Shown here one piece after another: positions 1 to 5,342 of a stretch of 13,935 nt of DNA; position 1 is the first letter of the stretch; the number at the start of each line of letters is the position of its first letter. The notes under the pieces are model-generated. The model had not been told where the DNA came from. It did no database searches and saw only the letters and a program-made list of their open reading frames with translations. The position numbers and the translations under genes were made by a program. This DNA comes from Acidithiobacillus sp. (GTDB lineage Bacteria > Pseudomonadota > Gammaproteobacteria > Acidithiobacillales > Acidithiobacillaceae). The DNA lies in NCBI GenBank assembly GCA_028065135.1, contig JAPTWR010000083.1:1-13935 (forward strand). The letters run 5' to 3'.

Positions 1-40
1 AAGGTTGGGGTCGCGAGTTCGAGCCTCGTTTCCCGCTCCA
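1..40 (+). tRNA. tRNA-Gly (probably GCC), 3' half only
   Basis: The window opens inside a tRNA gene. A T-arm is visible (stem 13-17 with 25-29, loop TTCGAGC at 18-24), followed by the acceptor 3' strand TTCCCGC at 30-36, discriminator T and encoded CCA at 38-40. The stretch is nearly identical, from memory, to the 3' half of enterobacterial tRNA-Gly(GCC). The anticodon lies outside the window, so identity rests on that similarity. Gly-Cys tRNA clusters are common in gammaproteobacteria, which agrees with the tRNA-Cys gene 40 bases downstream. Confidence 0.8.
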
Positions 41-45
41 CAATC

Positions 46-78
46 GGGGGAAAGCGTTCAGTCTTTCCCCTTTCTTTT
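46..78 (+). terminator. Hairpin with T-rich tail between the two tRNA genes
   Basis: GGGGAAAG (47-54) pairs perfectly with CTTTCCCC (63-70), a G-T pair can extend the stem, and TTTCTTTT follows at 71-78. This has the shape of an intrinsic terminator, although the stem is only half G+C. It could instead be a processing hairpin if the two tRNAs share a transcript. Confidence 0.5.
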
Positions 79-80
79 AA

Positions 81-154
81 GGCTGGGTGGCAGAGTGGTC
101 ATGCAGCGGCCTGCAAAGCCGCGTACCCCGGTTCGATTCCGGGCCCAGCCTCCA
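81..154 (+). tRNA. tRNA-Cys (GCA)
   Basis: A complete cloverleaf can be drawn. The acceptor stem is GGCTGGG (81-87) with CCCAGCC (144-150). The anticodon stem is GCGGC (106-110) with GCCGC (118-122), and the loop CTGCAAA carries anticodon GCA at 113-115. The T-stem is CCCGG (127-131) with CCGGG (139-143) around TTCGATT. The discriminator is T151 and CCA is encoded at 152-154. The integrase gene begins about 100 bases downstream on the same strand, so this tRNA is the likely integration target and its 3' end is probably shared with the element. Confidence 0.95.
127..154 (+). other. Presumed attachment site (attL core) in the tRNA-Cys 3' end
   Basis: Tyrosine recombinases encoded next to a tRNA gene usually recombine within the T-arm and acceptor 3' end and restore an intact tRNA. 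The tRNA here is complete and is followed directly by an integrase reading away from it. No second copy of the T-arm and acceptor 3' sequence is visible, so attR lies beyond position 13935. Exact core limits cannot be set without it. Confidence 0.55.
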
Positions 155-203
155 AACAAAAACAGTAGGTTGCAAGAATATCTCCGGCGCCGCTTGAATA
201 AAC

Positions 204-256
204 GCTGCAATTATGCTGCACTTAGGTTGAATTCCAGGTGCAGCGAGAGGTGCAGC
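204..256. repeat. Four TGCAGC/GCTGCA motifs in inverted pairs upstream of the integrase
   Basis: GCTGCA occurs at 204-209 and 215-220 (11 bp apart). Its complement sits inside AGGTGCAGC at 236-244 and again at 248-256 (12 bp apart). The two pairs face each other around position 228, and the last copy abuts the integrase ATG at 257. Such phased, symmetric hexamers resemble recombinase arm-type sites or an operator for autoregulation of the integrase. The assignment is inferred from layout only. Confidence 0.5.
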
Positions 257-1279
257 ATGGCGACCATTTCACCCCGTCACGATCAGGACGAGAACCTAAT
301 CGGCTGGCAGGCGATTATTCGTAAACGCGGGTTTCCATCACAGACCAAGACCTTCAGGACCAAGCGCGATGCTGAGGCGTGGGCAAAGGTCACTGAATCA
401 GAAATGGTTCGCGGGGTGTTCATACAGAGAACGGAGTCAGAAAGGACGCTGCTGTCTGAATTACTCGACCGCTATGCAACAGAGGTTGTGCCCACGTTGA
501 AAGGTGGCAGTCGCGACATGTCGCGGATTCGCACCCTCAAGGCGCACCTGGGCAAGTATGCGGTAGCAAGCATCACCTCCGCTCTGGTCGCTCAGTATAG
601 AGATTCTCGGCTAGCCACGATCAGCAAGTCAACAGGAACGCTGGTTGGGCCGCAAACGGTCAAGCATGAGTTGGGCATGCTCCAACGTGTTCTGAAGAAA
701 GGAGCCATGGAGTGGGGGGTGTTATTACCGGGCGGAATCCCGACGCTGCAAGTAAAAATGCCACGACTCCCAAACTCACGGGATCGACGCCTGGTGGACG
801 ATGAGGAAGCACGGCTGCTGGGAGGATGCCGTGAGTCGAATGCGGCGTGGCTGTATCCTGCGGTCATTCTTGCGATAGAAACCGCCATGCGGGCATCGGA
901 GCTACTCGGATTGCGCTGGGACAATATTGACCTAAAGGGCAGGGTGGCCGTGCTGCCGGATACAAAAAACGGCACTGCGCGCCGGGTGCCTCTGTCGTTC
1001 CGTGCCGGGGACGCCTTGGAGTCCTTGCCCCGGAACATCAGCGGCAAGGTGTTTACCGTGACGTATCGAGCGCTGGCGGCGAATTTCACGATCGCATGTC
1101 GCCGCGCCGGGATTGCTGACTTGCGTTTCCACGACCTCCGCCACGAGGCCACCAGCCGGTTGTTCGAGCACGGCTTCAACCCCATGGAAGTCTCGGCCAT
1201 CACCGGCCACAAGACGCTCCAAATGCTGAAGCGATATACTCATCTAAGGGCTGAGGATCTGGCGAAGAGGATGGGATGA
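257..1279 (+). CDS. int: Tyrosine recombinase / phage-type integrase
   Basis: This 340-residue site-specific recombinase would catalyse integration and excision of the element at the neighbouring tRNA-Cys. The N-terminus (about 16-45, WQAIIRKRG...DAEAWAK) resembles the arm-binding domain of these integrases. A core-binding helical region follows (about 60-165) and a C-terminal catalytic domain from about 175. All expected catalytic residues are present: R212 (MRASEL), K237, H292 and R295 (HDLRH), H318 (GHK) and Y327 (KRYTHL). The open frame runs back into the tRNA genes, but ATG 257 is chosen because it follows the tRNA, has a GAGAGG-like ribosome site and gives a normal family length. The stop overlaps the next gene in ATGA. 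Nothing suggests truncation. Confidence 0.93.
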   Translation: MATISPRHDQDENLIGWQAIIRKRGFPSQTKTFRTKRDAEAWAKVTESEMVRGVFIQRTESERTLLSELLDRYATEVVPTLKGGSRDMSRIRTLKAHLGKYAVASITSALVAQYRDSRLATISKSTGTLVGPQTVKHELGMLQRVLKKGAMEWGVLLPGGIPTLQVKMPRLPNSRDRRLVDDEEARLLGGCRESNAAWLYPAVILAIETAMRASELLGLRWDNIDLKGRVAVLPDTKNGTARRVPLSFRAGDALESLPRNISGKVFTVTYRALAANFTIACRRAGIADLRFHDLRHEATSRLFEHGFNPMEVSAITGHKTLQMLKRYTHLRAEDLAKRMG

Positions 1280-1827
1280 CTAATAAAAACAACAGGGGCG
1301 TAAGCACCAATATAGGCACGAACGAAAGAGATATGAGAATACGCATAATGTGCGGTGCTGAGCCAGCCCGTGATATTGATATGGGCCCGGTCGCCCAACT
1401 GTGTGATGAAATGGCAACTGGCGGCCATATCGAAGCACAATCTGGCGGCTACAGCAGTTTTGTTGCTGAGGTTATCAACAGGCGGCGCGTCAATTTGGGT
1501 GGTAAAAAAACGGATGCTCGGTGTTTTGTTATCCGTATCAAGGATGAAATATATGGTTTTTCCATATTGGTAGATTGGGGTGACCCCAAATTTATAGAAC
1601 TTCTGGTGCTTGGTGTGCAAACTCGGTTCAGGCGGCAGGGGCATGGCTGGGCGCTACTTATGACTGCAGAAGAGCAGGCACATAATTGTCAGAAGAACCT
1701 AAAGGTTCGATGTTATCCGGCGTCTAGCCAAATGAAGAGCATGTTAAAAAAACGTGGCTACGAAAGGATACATCCAGAATGCACGACCGCTGTCGAAGTG
1801 TACGGATGGCTCCATATAAAGCCTTAG
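1276..1827 (+). CDS. GNAT-family N-acetyltransferase, unknown substrate
   Basis: This 183-residue protein carries the GNAT acetyl-CoA-binding signature: a strand (ELLVLGVQ) leading into RFRRQGHGWALL at 117-128, matching the R/Q-x-x-G-x-G/A loop. Later, NLKVRCYPASSQMKSMLKKRGYERI is the usual strand-helix ending in a G-Y/F-x-x motif. It would transfer an acetyl group from acetyl-CoA to an amine; the substrate cannot be read from the sequence. Its ATG overlaps the integrase stop (ATGA) and GAAGAGG lies 5 bases upstream, which suggests translational coupling. A second possible start at 1333 (residue 20) has GAAAGAG before it. GNAT toxins exist, but no antitoxin-like gene is adjacent, so cargo enzyme is the simpler reading. 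Confidence 0.75.
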   Translation: MTNKNNRGVSTNIGTNERDMRIRIMCGAEPARDIDMGPVAQLCDEMATGGHIEAQSGGYSSFVAEVINRRRVNLGGKKTDARCFVIRIKDEIYGFSILVDWGDPKFIELLVLGVQTRFRRQGHGWALLMTAEEQAHNCQKNLKVRCYPASSQMKSMLKKRGYERIHPECTTAVEVYGWLHIKP

Positions 1828-1978
1828 AGGTTGGGTTGGGCGGGTGAGATTCCCGTCCGGTTGGGTTGTGGTGTTTGTTGTGTGCCACGCTTTTCGGAAA
1901 CCCTTCTCTAGCAGTCCGCGGGCAATGACGCGGATCATTCTAAATGCGGTGACAGCCAACGCTCTGCCAGTGTTTTAA

Positions 1979-2029
1979 GCCTCGCTTCCCGTTCCCCTCT
2001 CGCTTTATCAGAGGGGCGGGAAGTGAGGC
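1979..2029. repeat. Long near-perfect hairpin, 20-bp stem
   Basis: The arm 1979-1991 pairs with 2017-2029 over 13 bp with one G-T pair. After a TT bulge, CCCCTCT (1994-2000) pairs with AGAGGGG (2010-2016), leaving a 9-base loop. No T-run follows on either side, so a standard intrinsic terminator is unlikely. It is the first of a dense series of inverted repeats in the 580-base gap between the acetyltransferase and the next gene. It could be a structured RNA, a replication or transfer site, or a rho-assisted terminator for the int-GNAT pair. A shorter inverted repeat (TCCGCG/CGCGGA, 1915-1934) lies just upstream. Confidence 0.6.
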
Positions 2030-2054
2030 GCGGGCAGGATGCAGCGCCGTGGTT

Positions 2055-2154
2055 ATGGTTGGGATGGGAAGCAGCAAAGGCCAGTAACAAGGCCCGTTAG
2101 GGCCGGTCCCGCGTAGCGGGATGGGACGCCAGCCTTTGCTCCCATCCCAACCAT
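2055..2154. other. Branched (three-way) inverted-repeat structure; structured RNA or MITE-like element
   Basis: The outer stem pairs 2055-2069 with 2140-2154 (15 bp, no mismatch). A 4-base bulge at 2070-2073 follows, then GCAAAGGC (2074-2081) pairs with GCCTTTGC (2132-2139). Inside lie two further hairpins: GGCCC-GTTA-GGGCC (2091-2104) and GTCCCGC-GTA-GCGGGAT (2106-2122). The whole folds as a three-way junction of about 100 nt. I recognise no named RNA family. The terminal inverted repeats could also be the ends of a miniature mobile element, but no clear target duplication flanks them. The strand is undetermined because the pairing is symmetric. Confidence 0.55.
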
Positions 2155-2163
2155 TCCAAATTA

Positions 2164-2241
2164 GCCCCTGAAAGGGGCGGCCATGGCGTCAGCCATGGCG
2201 GGGTAATAGGCGTGGAAGGGGTTGCCGCGCAGCGCAACCCC
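2164..2241. repeat. Cluster of three short perfect inverted repeats
   Basis: Three perfect inverted repeats follow one another: GCCCC-TGAAA-GGGGC at 2164-2178, two GCCATGGC palindromes around GTCA at 2180-2199, and GGGGTTGC (2218-2225) with GCAACCCC (2234-2241). They continue the hairpin-rich stretch that begins near 1915. No coding potential is apparent here. Function unknown. Confidence 0.6.
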
Positions 2242-2245
2242 GCAC

Positions 2246-2278
2246 CATCGCCGGTCGCTGTCCTCATCGCCGGTCGCT
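2246..2278 (+). repeat. Two 14-bp direct repeats, 19-bp period
   Basis: CATCGCCGGTCGCT occurs at 2246-2259 and again at 2265-2278, start to start 19 bp. Two tandem copies resemble a short iteron or regulator-binding pair, about 130 bases upstream of the gene at 2408. Two copies alone are weak evidence for an origin. Confidence 0.6.
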
Positions 2279-2338
2279 ATCCGAAAACAACGCCATCGCA
2301 TACGTCATAACAATAAAATAATGAGTTGAAACATGTAC

Positions 2339-2373
2339 TTGCAATTACAATTGCGCCGGTATAGCATCATAAT
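2339..2373 (+). promoter_or_regulatory. Candidate operator/promoter region upstream of the 2408 gene
   Basis: GCAATT-AC-AATTGC at 2341-2354 is a short perfect inverted repeat in an AT-rich patch about 55 bases before the ATG at 2408. TTGCAA (2339-2344) with TATAGC (2360-2365) is a poor -35/-10 pair with a 15-base spacer, so the promoter call is tentative. The element-wide 19-bp motif is absent here, suggesting control separate from the transfer genes. Confidence 0.25.
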
Positions 2374-2407
2374 CACCAATCGCGGATGACGACAGGATGG
2401 TGACAAA

Positions 2408-2854
2408 ATGGAAACAATGGAATTGCTGGCCGGCGACATTGACAATCTCATGGGTGAGTTCATGCGCGGGCAGGACGTCGCGATGTTGAAGGAAGTTATT
2501 GATGGAGACAAGGCGCGCGTCAAAAGATTACGCGAGGAAATGACTTCAAGCCCCGTGACAGAGGCCAACCTCGATCTGGACATGGCGTCGCACTACCGCC
2601 GGGGCGTGCAATTGTGCATGCGCTATGCATACTGGAGGTCCATGCCCGTTCCGGAGGGTTCCGTTTTCACGGACGCCTCGGGTTGCATCTGGATGGCACC
2701 TGACCATGACAGCGAAGAACACCAAACGGGAATGCTGGTGATGCGCACCGCACAGGACATTCCCGTGGTAACCATGCTGTCGCGTGAGGAAGATGAAAGC
2801 TGGCTGCGCGCCATGGGATTTCTTGACGCGCTGGATTGTTTGCAAAGTCATTGA
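2408..2854 (+). CDS. Hypothetical protein, 148 residues
   Basis: I do not recognise this protein. The N-terminal half (1-80) is rich in charged residues and probably helical (DKARVKRLREEM). The C-terminal half has mixed hydrophobic and acidic character (SGCIWMAPDHDSEEHQTGMLVMRTAQDIPVVTML), suggesting a small alpha/beta fold. No signal peptide, membrane segment or HTH is apparent. The start has AGGATGG about 7 bases upstream. It stands alone on the plus strand, facing the minus-strand transfer genes, with an upstream inverted repeat. It is accepted as a gene because the frame is clean, fills the gap, has normal codon composition and is preceded by regulatory-looking sequence. Its position between int and the transfer block suggests cargo or regulation. 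Confidence 0.7.
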   Translation: METMELLAGDIDNLMGEFMRGQDVAMLKEVIDGDKARVKRLREEMTSSPVTEANLDLDMASHYRRGVQLCMRYAYWRSMPVPEGSVFTDASGCIWMAPDHDSEEHQTGMLVMRTAQDIPVVTMLSREEDESWLRAMGFLDALDCLQSH

Positions 2855-2860
2855 TTCCAG

Positions 2861-2883
2861 TACCCTAATTATTATTTAGGGTA
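2861..2883. repeat. 8-bp perfect hairpin after the 2408 gene
   Basis: TACCCTAA (2861-2868) pairs with TTAGGGTA (2876-2883) around a 7-base loop, starting 6 bases after the stop of the plus-strand gene. No T-run follows on the plus strand, so any terminator role is weak. It sits between the convergent genes. Confidence 0.4.
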
Positions 2884-2899
2884 GCAGGATCAACTAGTT

Positions 2900-2928
2900 A
2901 AAAAAAGAGGCGGAACATTCTCCGCCTC
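2900..2928 (-). terminator. Intrinsic terminator of the minus-strand transfer operon
   Basis: Read on the minus strand, GAGGCGGA (2928-2921) pairs perfectly with TCCGCCTC (2914-2907) around a 6-base loop and is followed by seven T (2906-2900). It lies 21 bases past the stop of the DotA/TraY-like gene, exactly where the minus-strand block should end. Confidence 0.9.
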
Positions 2929-2949
2929 AAGCCACGGGACTGCAAATTG

Positions 2950-5283
2950 TTACTGCGCCGTGGTTTCTTCGGCGATGGTACTGCCAGCACTCCCAGCATT
3001 CAGACCTTGTGCAACAACTTTCTGCGGCGGTTCAGAGCCACCGTTGCCACCACCAGAACCAGAACCGCTACCAGAGTCATTATTCTCTCGCTTCTGATCT
3101 TTTCCACCCATTATTCCGCCGACTTTCCCAGCATACTTGCCAACGACTCCACCGGCACCCGCTACTGCCAAAGTGGCCCCTCCGGCAACTTCTTCGGTAC
3201 CCAACCCTTGACCGGAGTGTCCACCGATCCATTGCGGAGCACGGTCGGCCAGGTGGGTGATGAGCTTCAGCACGGTTTTAATGAATAGAAACTCTGCACC
3301 GATGATGACCGCCAGCATGCTGCAGAATCCAATGATCCCGACCTGCGTACCGCCCATGCCGGCCAGAAACGCCTGTAACGCCTCTCCCACGAACCAGCCG
3401 CCGATGTCCATGATGAAGAACGCGAAGATGAAGCCCACGGTCAACAACAGTGGTCGGGCGATGATGCCAATGGCCGCCGAATAGCCGTAACTGGCCTGGG
3501 GTGGCGCGAAGCCTTCGCCCTCGGCATACACGTGGGCCGCCGCCCAGAGGACGGAGGCGACCATGAGTTCGACGACGAGGAACAGCCAGCCCACTATGGC
3601 GATCATCATGATGACGCCAGGGATGGCGGGGAAAACGTAGTGCAGGATGGCGCCTTCGCCAACCATAAATGCCCCAACGGTAAACGCGAGTTTGCCCAAC
3701 GGCAATGCCGCTGCCTTCAGCCCGCCGACAATCGCTTTGCCAACCATGCCCCCGAGAATGCCGCCGCCGACCGTTCCAGTCGGTCCGTCCACCTCGTCCG
3801 TCGTGCTTCCGGCGATGGCGCCCACTGCCTTTGCGCCATAAACGACGATCCTCGTTCCAACGCCCACGGCCATCAGTCCCTCGCCCCAGTGCTGCACTTT
3901 TGCCCCAAATGAGGCCACGTTGGACAGGGGGTCGCCACTGGTGAACAGCATCGGCATTTCCATAAGCCGCTTTCCCGCCCAAGAACTGCCTGTATTGGCG
4001 CCAGCACCGCCAACGGTGGCCACATTTACCGCCTGGGCTTGCTGACTGGACTGGTTCTGTTCTGCCTGATAAAGCTGAATCAATCCCTTCACGGCTTGGA
4101 TATACGGCTTGTAAAATGACCCAACGGAGCGCGCCATCGCGGTACTCGACGGCAGGTCCACCACAGCGTGCAGGGATTTGATCTGTGCCTGGGCCTTTGC
4201 GTTTATGTTTTCCAGCGTCCACCAGTAATAAGCGCTGCTCGCCCAGCCCAAGGAAGCTGAACTGGTGGCGAACGTTTGCAGTTGTTTCTTGTATTGTGTC
4301 CCACCGTATTGGCTTGCGGCAGTGTACGCTTCACCTTGTAAATTCTGGTACATGCTCACCAAACTCCCAAATTCGGCCGCGGAAGGCGGGGCACCATTGG
4401 CCTGGGCGTTCATCTGGACGAGCTTGTCAGCGTATGGCGCCAGGTCGCCCATCAACATCCCCACGTTCGCCCGTTCGTCCTGGCAGGCCTGCGTGTTTTG
4501 CGCAGTGGTAACGGTCGTTCCCGTGACGGCTCCATACGCATTCTTCACGGTCTGAACCGTATCGCCCCACAAATTGCCAAGCCATGACCCGCTGGGGGCG
4601 TCCGTCGATGACATATCACTGGAGCACTTAAAGGAAATGGTACCCAGTCCGTACTGAATGCCAGCCGTGCCGCCGCCCGCGGTCATTCCGTATACCCAAC
4701 TCCCAGAATAGCTATCGCCTACCCACAGCCATTGTGGAGTCAATTTCTGGTTTCCATTCTTTACAATATACTGCTGCGCGGTGGTATCGATCAGCGCCTT
4801 CTCGACAAACGCTTGTTCTTTCGCCTGATTCCCTTGATAGGGAATGATCATTCCGCCGTACTTTGGCACCTCCTGCACGAACGTGCTCCACACGTCGTCC
4901 GCCACCCCGATTCCCCAGTACACCACGACCAGCAAAATCACCTGAATCATGGCGAGACCCTTGGCCCAGGGGAGGGGAAACAGCATGAACCAGGTGGCCG
5001 GCCCCCGTATCGGCGCCCAGACGCTGTGATAGCGTTTCCCCAAAGGGACACCCTCGTGCGCCGTGGCCAAGCCACCAACCACGGCGGTGTACATCATGAT
5101 GGCGGAGACGTACATGAGCAGCGCGATGTCAATGACGCTGAACAACTGGCCCAGGATGGACCCAGGCCCGGAGGGCGCGGCACCGGATACGAACTTCCAC
5201 CAGCCGTTGCCCAGCAGCGAACTGATCATCTGCACGGAGATGTCACCGGAAGAGGGAATCAAGGATATGTTTGGGATGGTCAT
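2950..5283 (-). CDS. DotA/TraY-like integral membrane protein of an I-type type IV secretion system
   Basis: A 777-residue polytopic inner-membrane protein. Hydrophobic segments fall at about 46-74 and 109-128, then a long soluble loop (130-520, with cysteines at 220 and 267), then a C-terminal hydrophobic block at about 527-545, 553-587, 603-632 and 647-675. RAPQWIGG (681-688) resembles the motif that follows the last membrane segment in DotA/TraY proteins. The tail ends in a Gly/Ser-rich stretch (737-750). DotA (Legionella Dot/Icm) and TraY (IncI) are inner-membrane parts of the I-type channel, required for transfer. Its ATG has ACGGAGC 5 bases upstream and the 19-bp motif 27 bases upstream. 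It is last in the minus-strand block, with a terminator after it. The rest of the channel is not in the window. Confidence 0.82.
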   Translation of the reverse strand: MTIPNISLIPSSGDISVQMISSLLGNGWWKFVSGAAPSGPGSILGQLFSVIDIALLMYVSAIMMYTAVVGGLATAHEGVPLGKRYHSVWAPIRGPATWFMLFPLPWAKGLAMIQVILLVVVYWGIGVADDVWSTFVQEVPKYGGMIIPYQGNQAKEQAFVEKALIDTTAQQYIVKNGNQKLTPQWLWVGDSYSGSWVYGMTAGGGTAGIQYGLGTISFKCSSDMSSTDAPSGSWLGNLWGDTVQTVKNAYGAVTGTTVTTAQNTQACQDERANVGMLMGDLAPYADKLVQMNAQANGAPPSAAEFGSLVSMYQNLQGEAYTAASQYGGTQYKKQLQTFATSSASLGWASSAYYWWTLENINAKAQAQIKSLHAVVDLPSSTAMARSVGSFYKPYIQAVKGLIQLYQAEQNQSSQQAQAVNVATVGGAGANTGSSWAGKRLMEMPMLFTSGDPLSNVASFGAKVQHWGEGLMAVGVGTRIVVYGAKAVGAIAGSTTDEVDGPTGTVGGGILGGMVGKAIVGGLKAAALPLGKLAFTVGAFMVGEGAILHYVFPAIPGVIMMIAIVGWLFLVVELMVASVLWAAAHVYAEGEGFAPPQASYGYSAAIGIIARPLLLTVGFIFAFFIMDIGGWFVGEALQAFLAGMGGTQVGIIGFCSMLAVIIGAEFLFIKTVLKLITHLADRAPQWIGGHSGQGLGTEEVAGGATLAVAGAGGVVGKYAGKVGGIMGGKDQKRENNDSGSGSGSGGGNGGSEPPQKVVAQGLNAGSAGSTIAEETTAQ

Positions 5284-5310
5284 GGCATAGCTCCGTGTGA
5301 AAATATATTA

Positions 5311-5329
5311 ATGTGTGCCAAGCGGAAAC
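5311..5329 (-). promoter_or_regulatory. Copy 1 of the 19-bp dispersed motif (upstream of the DotA/TraY-like gene)
   Basis: The plus strand reads ATGTGTGCCAAGCGGAAAC. It lies in the 59-base gap between the coupling-protein stop and the DotA/TraY-like start, 27 bases before that ATG and oriented toward it. An AT-rich patch (5301-5310) separates motif and ribosome site. The other copies are at 7828, 11758, 11881 and 12330. Confidence 0.7.
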
Positions 5330-5342
5330 AGTGAGATCTGGA

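Noticed and set aside
592..1212. Long open frame on the minus strand (206 codons) opposite the integrase
   Set aside because: It lies wholly antisense to a recombinase with all catalytic motifs, and its Ser/Arg-rich translation has no domain.
1276..1827. The acetyltransferase as the toxin of a GNAT-RHH toxin-antitoxin pair
   Set aside because: No small ribbon-helix-helix or HTH antitoxin gene is adjacent; the upstream gene is the integrase and the downstream gap is non-coding.
1979..2278. CRISPR array in the repeat-rich gap
   Set aside because: The repeats are inverted pairs of different sequences plus one two-copy direct repeat; there is no regular repeat-spacer periodicity and no cas gene.
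3278..4222. 314-codon minus-strand frame inside the DotA/TraY-like gene
   Set aside because: It is an alternative frame of the same strand, rich in Arg, Gly and His, typical of a shadow of a GC-rich gene; the 777-residue frame has coherent membrane segments.
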